Assembly (NCBI RefSeq): GCF_017948675.1
Contig: NZ_JAGFBU010000006.1
Coordinates: forward strand, 62,001 to 126,000
DNA: 64,000 nucleotides
Direction of reading: 5' to 3'
Source of the DNA: Flavobacterium flabelliforme
GTDB taxonomy: Bacteria; Bacteroidota; Bacteroidia; Flavobacteriales; Flavobacteriaceae
Within the stretch, counting starts at the first letter, position 1. Every line of letters starts with the position of its first letter. Of this stretch, positions 6,692 to 16,175 are shown piece after piece. The translations under genes and the position numbers were made by a program. The notes below the pieces were generated by a model. The model was not told the origin of the DNA. It made no database searches and saw only the letters and a list, made by a program, of their open reading frames with translations.

Positions 6692-7305
6692 TGCACATAG
6701 CAATAGCAGGAAATATAGGTTCAGGAAAAACTACTCTAACGCGTTTATTAGCCAAACACTTTAAATGGGAACCCCATTTTGAGAATGTAGTTGACAATCC
6801 ATACTTAGATGATTTTTACCATCAAATGGAACGTTGGTCTTTTAATTTACAAATTTATTTTCTCAACAGTCGTTTTCGACAAGTGATGCAAATTAGAGAA
6901 AGTGGCAAAAAGATCATACAAGACCGAACTATTTATGAAGATGCACATATTTTTGCTCCCAATCTTTATGCAATGGGATTAATGACAAGTCGTGATTTTC
7001 AGAATTACTCCTCTCTTTTTGAATTAATGGAATCAACTGTGAAACCACCAGATTTGTTAATCTATTTGAGAAGTTCGATTCCGAATCTAGTAGGACAAAT
7101 TCACAAAAGAGGAAGAGAGTATGAGAACTCTATTTCGATTGATTATTTAAGCCGATTAAATGAACGTTATGAGGGTTGGATACAAACCTATGATAAAGGA
7201 AAATTAATGATCATAGATGTTGATAATATTAATTTTGTTGACAGTCAGGAAGATTTAGGAAATATTATCAATAGAATAGATGCCGAACTAAACGGATTAT
7301 TCTAA
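6691..7305 (+). CDS. Deoxynucleoside kinase
   Basis: This cytoplasmic kinase of the dNK/TK2 fold phosphorylates deoxyribonucleosides (usually deoxyadenosine or deoxyguanosine in bacteria) for salvage. It has the P-loop GNIGSGKT at residues 7-14, the DRT motif at residues 78-80 (QDRTIYEDAHIF) and an Arg-rich lid (HKRGREYEN) near residue 135. Its 204-residue length is typical. The sequence alone does not settle substrate preference. It is the second gene of a two-gene unit with the exported protein at 5900 and is followed by a strong terminator. Confidence 0.93.
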   Translation: MHIAIAGNIGSGKTTLTRLLAKHFKWEPHFENVVDNPYLDDFYHQMERWSFNLQIYFLNSRFRQVMQIRESGKKIIQDRTIYEDAHIFAPNLYAMGLMTSRDFQNYSSLFELMESTVKPPDLLIYLRSSIPNLVGQIHKRGREYENSISIDYLSRLNERYEGWIQTYDKGKLMIIDVDNINFVDSQEDLGNIINRIDAELNGLF

Positions 7306-7370
7306 AATACGCTCCAATATTCTCACCATAAGAAAGGGAGAAACAATAAAATTAATAAAAACTAAATATA

Positions 7371-7411
7371 AAAATGCCTCACTCCTAATTTTTAGAGTGA
7401 GGCATTTTTTG
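7371..7411. terminator. Bidirectional terminator between dNK and hppA
   Basis: AAATGCCTCACTC pairs with GAGTGAGGCATTT over a loop of about 10 bases, with A-run before and T-run after. It serves the convergent deoxynucleoside kinase (plus) and hppA (minus) genes. Confidence 0.92.
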
Positions 7412-7457
7412 TAAAACTTTGTCAAATTTTTAAGCTTTCACAAAGATGATTCAATCT

Positions 7458-9926
7458 TTATTTCAAAGCATCTATTTTAGCTTGAACTTCGGCGTCGGTT
7501 CCTTCAAATTTTTGAATTTCTTCTTTTCCGTCTATCGTTGTTTTAATGATCGCAGTTACTTTTCCATCAATGTTTGACTTTTCGATAGACACTTCTTTTG
7601 AAGAAGAGAAATGCGTAGCGACTGATTTCGCATTCATAAATTTACAACTTGAACTTGTACAACCCTTAGCTAAACACTCTTCTTTAGACATTGAAGTACA
7701 CATTTCTGAAGTAGCGCAACATGCTGGTTTATCCAGAACAGTATGACTACCGTTGCCTAAAATTGGAGCGATTACTAAACCAATCAAACAAGTCAATTTA
7801 ATTAAAATATTCATCGATGGTCCAGATGTATCTTTAAACGGATCTCCAACAGTATCACCAGTTACCGCTGCTTTATGAGCATCAGAACCTTTATAAGTCA
7901 TCTCACCATTTATCAAAACTCCGGCTTCAAAAGATTTTTTAGCATTATCCCAAGCTCCACCAGCATTATTTTGAAAAACTGCCCAAAGCACACCAGAAAC
8001 AGTAACTCCAGCCATATAACCACCGAGCATTTCGGCTACTAATTGGTTATTACTACTATAAACTAACTTACCCAAAAGTACAATTGCAATAGGGAAACCA
8101 ATAGTAAGAATTCCTGGCAACATCATTTCACGTAGTGCTGCTTTCGTAGAAATATCAACACATTTTGCGTATTCTGGTTTCCCAGTTCCTTCCATAATTC
8201 CAGGAATTTCTCTAAACTGACGACGTACTTCGTACACCATATCCATCGCTGCTTTTCCAACAGAGTTCATTGCCAAAGCAGAGAAAACTACAGGAATCAT
8301 TCCGCCCACAAATAGCATAGCTAAAACAGGAGCTTTAAAAATATTAATTCCGTCAATTCCTGTAAAAGTAACATAGGCTGCAAATAAAGCCAATGAAGTT
8401 AATGCTGCCGAAGCAATTGCAAATCCCTTTCCAGTTGCTGCTGTTGTATTTCCTACAGAATCTAATATATCAGTTCTCGTACGTACTTCTTTAGGCAACT
8501 CGCTCATTTCAGCAATTCCACCTGCATTGTCTGATATTGGTCCAAAAGCATCAATAGCCAATTGCATTGCCGTAGTTGCCATCATCGCTGAGGCGGCTAA
8601 AGCAACTCCATAAAATCCTGCCAAAGCATAGGTTGACCATATAGCTGCTGCAAATAATAAAACAGTCGGAAAAGTAGAAATCATTCCAGTTGCCAATCCA
8701 GCAATTACATTAGTTCCTGCACCCGTTGATGATTTTTGTACAATGGCCATAACTGGTTTTGTACCTAATCCAGTATAATATTCTGTAACTGATGAAATAG
8801 CACCACCAACAAATAAGCCAATTAGTGATGCATAGAAAACTCTCATGGAAGAAATATCTTGTAAGCCTTCGCCAAAGAAATTCATTTTCATAGTTTGAGG
8901 TAACATCCACTGAATTAAAAAGAAACAAGCGATAGCTGTAAGTACAATAGAAACCCAGTTTCCAATGTTTAGTGCTTTTTGAACTTGTGGCTCTTTAGCG
9001 TTATCGTCTGTAATTTTGACTAATAGAGTTCCGACGATAGAAAATAAGATTCCGAAACCAGCAATTGCCATAGGTAATAGTATTGGACCAATTCCGCCAA
9101 AACCATTTTCTACTATATTCCCTCCCATATCTTTGATTACATAGTTTCCTAATACCATTGCTGCTAAAACGGTAGCAACATAAGAACCAAATAAATCCGC
9201 ACCCATGCCCGCAACATCACCAACATTGTCCCCAACATTATCAGCAATAGTCGCTGGATTACGTGGATCATCCTCTGGAATACCCGCTTCTACCTTACCA
9301 ACTAAATCAGCTCCTACATCAGCGGCTTTGGTATAGATACCACCTCCAACTCGAGCAAATAATGCAATAGATTCAGCTCCTAACGAGAAACCAGCCAATG
9401 TTTCTAGTACAATTGTCATTGTCTCTGTGTCTTTCCAAACACCTCCAGAAAGTATCTGAAATAAAATTATAAAGAAAGTTGTTAATCCTAAAACTGCTAG
9501 ACCTGCAACTCCCAAACCCATAACAGTACCACCACCAAAAGAAACTTTTAGTGCTTGTGGTAAACTCGTACGTGCAGCTTGGGTGGTTCGAACATTGGTT
9601 TTAGTAGCGATTTTCATTCCCATATTTCCTGCCCAAGCTGAAAATATAGCTCCAAAAATAAAAGCAACTACTATTAGCAAATGTGTTTTTACACCTGGAA
9701 TAAAAGTAATTCCGGCTAAAACAATGCTTGCTCCTATAACAAAGAAAGTCAACAACCTATATTCTGCTTTTAAAAAAGCTAAAGCTCCTTCATAGATGTA
9801 GTCTGAAATCTCTTTCATTTTTCCATCTCCTGGATCTTGTTTTAAAACCCAGGCTCTTTTATACATCATAAAAAGAAGGCCAACTATTGCCATAATTATT
9901 GGCACATAAATCATTATTGAATCCAT
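7458..9926 (-). CDS. hppA: Membrane-bound ion-pumping pyrophosphatase with Cys-rich C-terminal tail
   Basis: This inner-membrane pyrophosphatase couples PPi hydrolysis to Na+ or H+ export. Substrate-site motifs include [20 protein letters not shown], the DNVGDNVGD run, and DNAGGIAEM. The residue after GNTTA is Ala ([10 protein letters not shown]), the form found in K+-dependent enzymes, many of which pump Na+. The start was set at the ATG giving [12 protein letters not shown] (822 aa). The longer frame would run through the ppa terminator. After the last membrane helix comes a 91-residue tail with six cysteines in its first 30 residues and a soluble, charged end, absent from the minimal enzyme. 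It lies just downstream of soluble ppa on the same strand but behind a terminator. Confidence 0.95.
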   Translation of the reverse strand: MDSIMIYVPIIMAIVGLLFMMYKRAWVLKQDPGDGKMKEISDYIYEGALAFLKAEYRLLTFFVIGASIVLAGITFIPGVKTHLLIVVAFIFGAIFSAWAGNMGMKIATKTNVRTTQAARTSLPQALKVSFGGGTVMGLGVAGLAVLGLTTFFIILFQILSGGVWKDTETMTIVLETLAGFSLGAESIALFARVGGGIYTKAADVGADLVGKVEAGIPEDDPRNPATIADNVGDNVGDVAGMGADLFGSYVATVLAAMVLGNYVIKDMGGNIVENGFGGIGPILLPMAIAGFGILFSIVGTLLVKITDDNAKEPQVQKALNIGNWVSIVLTAIACFFLIQWMLPQTMKMNFFGEGLQDISSMRVFYASLIGLFVGGAISSVTEYYTGLGTKPVMAIVQKSSTGAGTNVIAGLATGMISTFPTVLLFAAAIWSTYALAGFYGVALAASAMMATTAMQLAIDAFGPISDNAGGIAEMSELPKEVRTRTDILDSVGNTTAATGKGFAIASAALTSLALFAAYVTFTGIDGINIFKAPVLAMLFVGGMIPVVFSALAMNSVGKAAMDMVYEVRRQFREIPGIMEGTGKPEYAKCVDISTKAALREMMLPGILTIGFPIAIVLLGKLVYSSNNQLVAEMLGGYMAGVTVSGVLWAVFQNNAGGAWDNAKKSFEAGVLINGEMTYKGSDAHKAAVTGDTVGDPFKDTSGPSMNILIKLTCLIGLVIAPILGNGSHTVLDKPACCATSEMCTSMSKEECLAKGCTSSSCKFMNAKSVATHFSSSKEVSIEKSNIDGKVTAIIKTTIDGKEEIQKFEGTDAEVQAKIDALK

Positions 9927-9979
9927 AATTTTTGTTTGGTTTTTGGTTAAATTAACAATGTAACTTAACGAAAATAAAC

Positions 9980-10016
9980 AAAAAAGCAATACTCTTAACG
10001 GAGTATTGCTTTTTTT
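9980..10016 (-). terminator. ppa terminator upstream of hppA
   Basis: A perfect 15-bp hairpin (9980-9994 with 10001-10016, loop TTAACG) with A- and T-runs built into the arms. It separates ppa from hppA, and it shows that hppA translation starts at 9926, not within the hairpin. Confidence 0.92.
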
Positions 10017-10034
10017 ATAAAAATCACAAATTAA

Positions 10035-10565
10035 TTATTTAATGCTAAATAATCCTTTTGGTTTGTTTTCAATCTGATTGAAACGGTCTGTACATTGTTT
10101 GATGATAGAATAAGCTTCCTTAACATCTCCCCAACCACCTACATCAACACTTTTGTTTTCAAGATCTTTATATACTTGAAAAAAGTGCTCGATTTCTTTT
10201 AATAAGTGTGGATTCATATCTGATAAATCATTCAATGAATTCCAAATTGGATCTGAAACAGGAACGCAAATTACTTTTTCATCTGGTCCTTTATCGTCTG
10301 CCATATGGAAAACACCGATTGGTTTTACTTCCATAACACATCCAGGAAAAGTTGGCTCATTTACTAATACCAAAACATCTAATGGATCTCCGTCTAAAGC
10401 TAAAGTTTCAGGAATAAATCCGTAATCAGCAGGATACATCATTGAAGAAAATAACATTCTGTCAAAACGCATTCTTTTTATTTCGAAATCATATTCGTAT
10501 TTATTTCTACTTCCTCTTGGTATTTCGATTAATACATCGAAAGTTGTTAATTTGTCTGCAGTCAT
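10035..10565 (-). CDS. ppa: Soluble inorganic pyrophosphatase (family I)
   Basis: This cytoplasmic enzyme hydrolyses PPi to two phosphates, pulling biosynthetic reactions forward. The 176-residue protein carries the family I signatures EIPRGSRNKYEYD near residue 14 and the metal-binding YPADYGFIPETLALDGDPLD near residue 43. It also has DKGPDEKVICVP near residue 90. Length is normal. A promoter matching both Flavobacterium elements lies 30-60 bases upstream, and a strong terminator follows. It is placed head-to-tail with the membrane pyrophosphatase, but the two appear to be separate transcripts. Confidence 0.97.
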   Translation of the reverse strand: MTADKLTTFDVLIEIPRGSRNKYEYDFEIKRMRFDRMLFSSMMYPADYGFIPETLALDGDPLDVLVLVNEPTFPGCVMEVKPIGVFHMADDKGPDEKVICVPVSDPIWNSLNDLSDMNPHLLKEIEHFFQVYKDLENKSVDVGGWGDVKEAYSIIKQCTDRFNQIENKPKGLFSIK

Positions 10566-10595
10566 TTTAATTTTTCTTATCTATAATTATGGGTG

Positions 10596-10626
10596 CAAAA
10601 GTAAGGAATCTAACTCTTTTTTACAA
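10596..10626 (-). promoter_or_regulatory. ppa promoter
   Basis: On the minus strand TACTTTTG (10603-10596) matches the TAnnTTTG -7 element. A TTG (10626-10624) lies 20 bases upstream, the usual spacing for the Flavobacterium -33 element. The start codon is about 30 bases downstream. Confidence 0.7.
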
Positions 10627-10673
10627 TAAAAATAAATACACTTTCAATTGATTGTGTTTTAAAAGTGAACACG

Positions 10674-11276
10674 TTAATAAACAACTCTTCGATTTCGCTT
10701 TTTTAAATAATGATGCCATAAAAGATACGTCGCAAAGGAGCGATAAGGACTCCATTTTTCAGCGTACTTTTCCATAGCCTCTTTATCGTGAATATCCAGT
10801 AATTCTTTTATAGTATTTACAACCGCAATATCTCCTAATGGTAATAAATCAGGCACTTGCAAACAAAACATCAGGTAAATATCAATAGTCCAATTGCCTA
10901 TTCCTTTAATTTTTATAAGTTCCTGCCGAACTTCTTGCGCAGTTTTGTTTGGCAAACTTTCTAAATCAATTTCTTTATTTAAAATAGCTAACGCTAAAGC
11001 TTTTATATAACTCGTTTTTTGACGACTTACTCCAAAATTCCTAAAAACTTCATCCGAAACAACCGATAAAACTTCTGGAGTTATTGTTTTTTGACTGTCT
11101 TTTATTTTTAGAAATGTAGCTTTGGCCGAATCAATAGAAACTTGTTGCTCTAAAATTAGCAACACTAAAGTTTCAAATCCTTGCGGTCTTTTTGGAATTA
11201 AAGGCAATCCAAATTGATCAATAATTATCCTGAAAATCCGATCTTTTTCTGCGAGATAATCAAATGCTTCTTGCAT
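10674..11276 (-). CDS. DNA-3-methyladenine glycosylase, AlkA-like HhH-GPD family
   Basis: This base-excision repair enzyme removes alkylated purines from DNA. The 200-residue protein shows the helix-hairpin-helix with Gly-rich turn and catalytic aspartate, IKIKGIGNWTIDIYLM, with Asp at residue 132. LILEQQVS near residue 40 is typical of the AlkA/MAG branch. The N-terminal TBP-like domain of E. coli AlkA is absent, so it is the short form. No iron-sulfur cysteines are present, which argues against endonuclease III or MutY. It lies downstream of the DUF5686 gene on the same strand, after a hairpin. Confidence 0.9.
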   Translation of the reverse strand: MQEAFDYLAEKDRIFRIIIDQFGLPLIPKRPQGFETLVLLILEQQVSIDSAKATFLKIKDSQKTITPEVLSVVSDEVFRNFGVSRQKTSYIKALALAILNKEIDLESLPNKTAQEVRQELIKIKGIGNWTIDIYLMFCLQVPDLLPLGDIAVVNTIKELLDIHDKEAMEKYAEKWSPYRSFATYLLWHHYLKKRNRRVVY

Positions 11277-11313
11277 AATCTGATTTTTTTTTTAAAATCA
11301 TCTTAAATTTAAA

Positions 11314-11353
11314 TAGCCTACATCCAATTCTTTTAGGTTTGGATGTAAGGCTA
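11314..11353 (-). terminator. Terminator after the DUF5686 gene
   Basis: TAGCCTACATCCAA (11314-11327) pairs with TTGGATGTAAGGCTA (11339-11353) with one bulged A. It lies between the DUF5686 gene and the alkA-like gene. The U-tract on the minus strand is weak, so some readthrough into the glycosylase gene is likely. Confidence 0.65.
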
Positions 11354-11365
11354 AAAATATCTGTA

Positions 11366-13849
11366 TTAAAAATTAAATCCAAATGCGGCTTTAACTGTAA
11401 ATCGATTGGTATCGGGAGTGTTGAGATAATTACCTCGCCAAGAAAAATCAACTCGGAATAATTTAAAAATATTCCCAACTCCAGCACTATATTCCCAATA
11501 TCCCTTTTCTGGTGCATTATAGGATAATCCAGAAGCATTTATGGCTCTATTATCATCAGAAATACTACCATATACTCCTTTTACCGAAATTATTTCTCTC
11601 CAATTCAATTTACGCATAAACGGAATTCTAGAAAAAATCCTCCCTCCAAAATTATGGTTCCATTGTACAGTAGCATATTGATCTGAAATAAATTCATAAT
11701 AATTTAAATTACTGAACGTATTTTCGATACTGAAAAAAGTTTGATTTCCTGGAATAACACTCATTAATCCTAAAGGAACAGTTCCAAAAGTTTTACCCAA
11801 TTCCATAATAATATTAGAGCGTCCTAATGGACCAATAATAATTGGTTGTTTAAAATACAATTGCAATTTATCATATTGAAAGTCACTATCTAGCAAGCCT
11901 TTAAAACCATGACTGTAATTTACAAAAAATCGGCTGTAAGGACTATCTACAATTTCACGTTCTACCGCGTATCCAATGGTTCTCCTTTTGGGAGTATATT
12001 CAATTTGAAAACTAACTTCTGATTGTTTTACATCACTTTTAACAACACCATTAACTCTATCGGTATAATAATCTAAACTAAATGTAGGAGAAGCAGACTC
12101 CAAGGTACGGTACGAAAAACCTGTTTGAAAAGTTAAGTTTTTCACAGGCTCCATTTCTACTGCTATATTACTTAAATTAATATTGGTTAGTTTTCCATTA
12201 TTTCCTGATGAGAATACAGAGGAAGAAGCACCGCTCCTACCCAAAATATCATAAGTCGCAGTCAAACTCGCACCGATTTGCTCGATGTCACGTCTATTTC
12301 CTCCTGATAAAATAAATCTATTTTTCTTATCGACCATCCATTTTCCAGAAAATCCGTATTTAAATTTATCATCTTTAAAACCATAAGCCGTATATCCTTG
12401 TATACGCCAAGTGTCATTAGTTCCAAAATAGGTTCTTCCTCCTGCTCGCAATCTTGCTCCTTCTACTTCATTGTAGCCAAATGTGGAAAAAATAGGACCG
12501 TAATCGAAATTACCAAATTGTACAAATCCGCTAGCAAGTACTTGAACAGAACTGTAAATTTGTTTGAATTTTTTAACGGTCTGCAAAGTATCAAGCATTT
12601 TATAGACCCCTAATTCATCTTTATTTAAATTTTCGAAACGATTTTCCTCCCAGTATTCATCCGACTTATTATAGACTTCAGGATCCTTATAATTTACCTC
12701 CTCTTTATAAAAAGCAATTGGTTTGACATTATTGAATTTATGATCTCTGAAATAGGTTGTTCTTTTTCCGTAAATCCCTTTAGACTTTTCTTTTTTGTTT
12801 AAAGCAAAGTCGGACATTAAATAATCTTTGGTTAACAAGAAAACTGAATCACTAACAACCTCAAATTCCTGCTCTAGATAGATATCTTTTACCCAGTTGA
12901 TGTTGGCACTTTTGGTAACAGCCATATTGATTTTCTTGATCGCAAAAGTGGTATCGTTTACCCAAAAATCACCTTTAAAAGTTAATTCATTTTTACGTCT
13001 TGGATAAAATATAATATTATAACACCATTTGTTATCAATATAAGTACTGTCTTTTAGGATATAATTATAAACATCGATACCTGTTTTAGAAAGCGGGCTT
13101 GTAAAACTTTTGTCAAAAAAAGTTAAATAGTTATTATAGATATTATAATCAGAATACAAATCTTTTACAAAATTTAAAATTTGCTGATTTCCATTAAAAC
13201 CTGATGTCTTGCTGGCTTTTAGTTTTTCTTTTATTTTTTTTAATTTTAAATCACCATAAACATCAGACAAGGCCTCGTTTACAAAAATGGGTAAATAGGT
13301 TTTTCCTGTAACTTTTGAAGTATCCATTTGATTAAAAATAAACTCCATTCCTTTAAAAAGCTTATTTTTCATAAAAGCACTGTCTATAGAATTCATATCA
13401 AATTCTATTTTTTCGTACTTCTCCATTTGATACTGATTGAACATGTACAATCCGTTTTGGCGTTTCTTTTCCCAAATTTTACGCAGTATATCAAGAGCAG
13501 GATTATTCTTTTTAGAAGTTTTACCAGTAAAAACAACTACTTCATTTAAACTCTCCGCTTCATTGAGCTGAATTCTCATATTATAATTAACCGCTTTAGG
13601 CAACACAATTTCCTTTTCAGAAAAACCTACAGAGGAAATCACTAAAGCCGAATACGTTTTTGGAGATTCTAAATAAAACAACCCATCTTCATTAGCAACA
13701 ATTCCTTCACTAGAATTCTTAAATACTATATTAGCAAAGGGTATGGGCTGATTCATCTTGTCTAAAACAACGCCACCAGCTTTGGTCTGTGCAAAAACAG
13801 CACTTACCGAAACAAATAAAAACAACAGTATTACAATATTTTTTTTCAT
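11366..13849 (-). CDS. DUF5686 / carboxypeptidase-like regulatory-domain outer-membrane protein
   Basis: A large exported protein of the Bacteroidota-specific DUF5686 family. After the signal peptide (MKKNIVILLFLFVSVSAVFAQ) comes a CarboxypepD-reg-like domain of about 85 residues (GGVVLDKMNQPIPFANIVFK). A long middle region follows, then a C-terminal beta-barrel-like half ending FTVKAAFGFNF. The family resembles outer-membrane barrels with a TonB-receptor-type N-terminal extension, but no plug domain is visible. Its function is unknown. The start was set at the ATG of the signal peptide; the longer frame would cross the pdhB terminator. It lies between pdhB and the alkA-like gene, apparently as a separate transcript. 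Confidence 0.85.
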   Translation of the reverse strand: MKKNIVILLFLFVSVSAVFAQTKAGGVVLDKMNQPIPFANIVFKNSSEGIVANEDGLFYLESPKTYSALVISSVGFSEKEIVLPKAVNYNMRIQLNEAESLNEVVVFTGKTSKKNNPALDILRKIWEKKRQNGLYMFNQYQMEKYEKIEFDMNSIDSAFMKNKLFKGMEFIFNQMDTSKVTGKTYLPIFVNEALSDVYGDLKLKKIKEKLKASKTSGFNGNQQILNFVKDLYSDYNIYNNYLTFFDKSFTSPLSKTGIDVYNYILKDSTYIDNKWCYNIIFYPRRKNELTFKGDFWVNDTTFAIKKINMAVTKSANINWVKDIYLEQEFEVVSDSVFLLTKDYLMSDFALNKKEKSKGIYGKRTTYFRDHKFNNVKPIAFYKEEVNYKDPEVYNKSDEYWEENRFENLNKDELGVYKMLDTLQTVKKFKQIYSSVQVLASGFVQFGNFDYGPIFSTFGYNEVEGARLRAGGRTYFGTNDTWRIQGYTAYGFKDDKFKYGFSGKWMVDKKNRFILSGGNRRDIEQIGASLTATYDILGRSGASSSVFSSGNNGKLTNINLSNIAVEMEPVKNLTFQTGFSYRTLESASPTFSLDYYTDRVNGVVKSDVKQSEVSFQIEYTPKRRTIGYAVEREIVDSPYSRFFVNYSHGFKGLLDSDFQYDKLQLYFKQPIIIGPLGRSNIIMELGKTFGTVPLGLMSVIPGNQTFFSIENTFSNLNYYEFISDQYATVQWNHNFGGRIFSRIPFMRKLNWREIISVKGVYGSISDDNRAINASGLSYNAPEKGYWEYSAGVGNIFKLFRVDFSWRGNYLNTPDTNRFTVKAAFGFNF

Positions 13850-13858
13850 AATCGTTCC

Positions 13859-13896
13859 AAAAAAAAACTTCATCAAATAAATAATTGATGAAGTTT
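13859..13896 (-). terminator. pdhB terminator
   Basis: AAACTTCATCAA (13865-13876) and TTGATGAAGTTT (13885-13896) form a perfect 12-bp hairpin with an 8-base loop. On the minus strand it runs into nine T. It ends immediately before the DUF5686 start codon. Confidence 0.9.
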
Positions 13897-13984
13897 CAAA
13901 TATAGTGAATTACAGCACTTAAATAATCAGAATTTAATGTTTCAATTATTAAATTTCAATCAAATTCAAATCTTTCAGTAGCTG

Positions 13985-14965
13985 TTATTTTTTATACATT
14001 ACTTTCTTAACTGCTTTTATAACATCTTCTGAATTAGGCAACCATTCTTTCAATAATACTGGAGAATATGGCGCTGGAGTATCTGCAGTTGTGATACGTT
14101 GTATTGGTGCGTCAAGAAAGTCGAAAGCACGCTCTTGAACAATATAAGTAATCTCTGAAGCGACACTTGCAAAAGGCCAAGCTTCTTCAAGAACTACCAA
14201 TCTATTTGTTTTTCTTACTGATGTTAAAATCGTTTCATAATCCATAGGACGAACCGTTCTTAAATCAATTATTTCACATGAAATTCCTTCTTTAGCCAAT
14301 TCATCAGCAGCAATATGAGCTTCTTTTATAATTTTTCCAAAAGAAACGATTGTTACATCTGTTCCTTCACGCTTAATATCAGCAACCCCTAGAGGAATTG
14401 TATATTCGCCATCAGGAACTTCCCCTTTATCACCATACATTTGTTCCGATTCCATGAAAATTACTGGATCGTTATCACGAATAGCAGCTTTTAATAATCC
14501 TTTAGCATCATAAACCGTAGATGGAACTACAACTTTAAGCCCAGGAGTATTGGCAAACCAATTTTCTAAAGCTTGAGAGTGTGTTGCTCCCAATTGTCCT
14601 GCAGAAGCAGTTGGACCACGAAAAACAATAGGAACATTAAATTGACCACCTGTCATTTGACGCATTTTGGCAGCATTATTAATAATTTGATCAATACCAA
14701 CCAAACAAAAGTTAAAAGTCATGTATTCTACGATAGGACGACATCCATTCATAGCAGATCCAACTGCAATACCGGTAAAACCTAGCTCAGCAATTGGAGT
14801 ATCAATAACTCTTTTTGCACCAAATTCAGCAAGCATTCCTTTAGAAGCTTTGTAAGCACCATTATATTCTGCAACTTCTTCACCCATTAAGTATATGGAC
14901 TCATCGTGACGCATTTCCTCACTCATCGCTTCGCAAATAGCCTCTCTAAATTGTATCGTTCTCAT
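13985..14965 (-). CDS. pdhB: Pyruvate dehydrogenase E1 component, beta subunit
   Basis: The beta subunit of the alpha2beta2 E1 enzyme of a 2-oxoacid dehydrogenase complex decarboxylates pyruvate with thiamine diphosphate. The protein starts MRTIQFREAICEAMSEEM and has the expected EEVAEYNGAYK motif and Glu near residue 28. HSQALENWFANTPGLKVVVP lies near residue 130 and a transketolase C-terminal domain begins near residue 200. At 326 residues it is normal size. The alpha subunit and E2 are not in the window. An upstream frame extension of 13 codons was rejected. Branched-chain E1 beta is an alternative, less likely given the close fit to PdhB. Confidence 0.93.
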   Translation of the reverse strand: MRTIQFREAICEAMSEEMRHDESIYLMGEEVAEYNGAYKASKGMLAEFGAKRVIDTPIAELGFTGIAVGSAMNGCRPIVEYMTFNFCLVGIDQIINNAAKMRQMTGGQFNVPIVFRGPTASAGQLGATHSQALENWFANTPGLKVVVPSTVYDAKGLLKAAIRDNDPVIFMESEQMYGDKGEVPDGEYTIPLGVADIKREGTDVTIVSFGKIIKEAHIAADELAKEGISCEIIDLRTVRPMDYETILTSVRKTNRLVVLEEAWPFASVASEITYIVQERAFDFLDAPIQRITTADTPAPYSPVLLKEWLPNSEDVIKAVKKVMYKK

Positions 14966-15001
14966 ATTATTATGTTGTATGTGTCTATATTTTTCGAACA
15001 G

Positions 15002-15009
15002 CAAAAATA
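15002..15009 (-). promoter_or_regulatory. pdhB promoter, -7 element TATTTTTG
   Basis: CAAAAATA on the plus strand reads TATTTTTG on the minus strand, 37 bases before the pdhB start. The remaining divergent spacer (15010-15263) is A/T-rich with no other recognisable feature. Confidence 0.55.
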
Positions 15010-15263
15010 AATATTTTATATCACTTTAATGCATAAAAAATCCTAAATTAATTTTAGAACATTAGTTCTCCTTTTAAGATCTAATTGAAAACTCATAAAG
15101 CCTATAAACTACTTAAATTAAGAGGCACATTTAGCTCATTATAACCAACTGTCTAACATACAATAATAAGCCTACAAAGACTCTTTCAATATTAATGCTC
15201 CGAAAACGTAATAGTTAACAAAAAATATTATGCACGCATAGTATATTATTCAAATTAATATTT

Positions 15264-15271
15264 TAAATTTG
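15264..15271 (+). promoter_or_regulatory. etfBA promoter, -7 element TAAATTTG
   Basis: TAAATTTG matches the TAnnTTTG consensus, 35 bases before the etfB start codon. Confidence 0.6.
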
Positions 15272-15305
15272 TAAAAGAAATTAAAGAATAACTAAATATA
15301 TACTT

Positions 15306-16052
15306 ATGAAAATATTAGTTTGCATCAGTCACGTTCCTGATACTACTTCAAAAATTAACTTTGTCAATGGTGATTCTGAATTTGACACTAATGGAGTTCA
15401 ATATGTAATTAATCCTAATGATGAATTTGGATTAACACGTGCCATTTGGTTTCAAGAACAACAAGGAGCAACGGTAACAGTTGTAAATGTAGGAGGACCA
15501 GACACGGAACCAACTTTAAGAAAAGCTTTAGCAATTGGCGCAAACGAAGCAATTCGTATAAACGCTACTCCTACGGATGGTTTTTTTGTGGCTAAGCAGT
15601 TAGCCGAAGTAATTAAAAACGGAGGATATGACATCGTAATTGCAGGAAAAGAATCTTTAGATTACAATGGAGGAATGGTTCCAGGTATGATAGCAGGAAT
15701 TCTTGGATATAACTTCCTAAATTCATGTACAAACTTAACAGTTGACGGAACTAACGTAAAAGCAGTTCGTGAAATTGATGGTGGTAAAGAAACTGTAGCT
15801 ACAACTTTGCCATTAATTATTGGTGGTCAAAAAGGATTAGTAGAGGAAAAAGACTTGCGTATTCCGAACATGAGAGGAATTATGACAGCAAGAACTAAAG
15901 CCTTAACAATACTTGAGCCAGTAGAGGCTACTGTAAATACTAAAGCGGTGAAATTTGAAAAACCAGCTCCAAAATCTGCGGTAAAATTAATTGCTGCTGA
16001 TAATTTAGACGAATTAATCAATCTATTACACAACGAAGCAAAAGTGATCTAG
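15306..16052 (+). CDS. etfB: Electron transfer flavoprotein, beta subunit
   Basis: The small subunit of the ETF heterodimer binds AMP and passes electrons from acyl-CoA dehydrogenases to the quinone pool through ETF dehydrogenase. It starts MKILVCISHVPDTTSKINFV. VVNVGGP, the AGKESLDYNGGMVPGMIAG segment (family signature) and LPLIIGGQKGLVEEKDLRIP are all visible. The length of 248 residues is normal. It is followed by etfA after 123 bases, in one transcription unit. Beta-oxidation genes are not in this window. Confidence 0.96.
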   Translation: MKILVCISHVPDTTSKINFVNGDSEFDTNGVQYVINPNDEFGLTRAIWFQEQQGATVTVVNVGGPDTEPTLRKALAIGANEAIRINATPTDGFFVAKQLAEVIKNGGYDIVIAGKESLDYNGGMVPGMIAGILGYNFLNSCTNLTVDGTNVKAVREIDGGKETVATTLPLIIGGQKGLVEEKDLRIPNMRGIMTARTKALTILEPVEATVNTKAVKFEKPAPKSAVKLIAADNLDELINLLHNEAKVI

Positions 16053-16175
16053 ATATTGGATTACAGAATTAGGACAAACGATTTTTGATTGCTAATGGCA
16101 AAAAAAATGTAAATTCCTTATTCAAATTCCTGAAATCTAAAATTACAATTCAAAAATCTAAAATCTAAAATCATC

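Noticed and set aside
11260..11538. 92-codon minus-strand frame overlapping the end of the DUF5686 gene
   Set aside because: It lies in another frame of a well-supported gene and across its terminator, with no family resemblance; most likely a shadow.
11366..13849. Classical TonB-dependent receptor
   Set aside because: The N-terminal carboxypeptidase-like regulatory domain fits, but no plug domain or TonB box is visible; DUF5686 explains it better.
14966..15305. Hidden RNA gene in the pdhB-etfB divergent spacer
   Set aside because: Only promoter elements were found; no stable structure stands out by eye.
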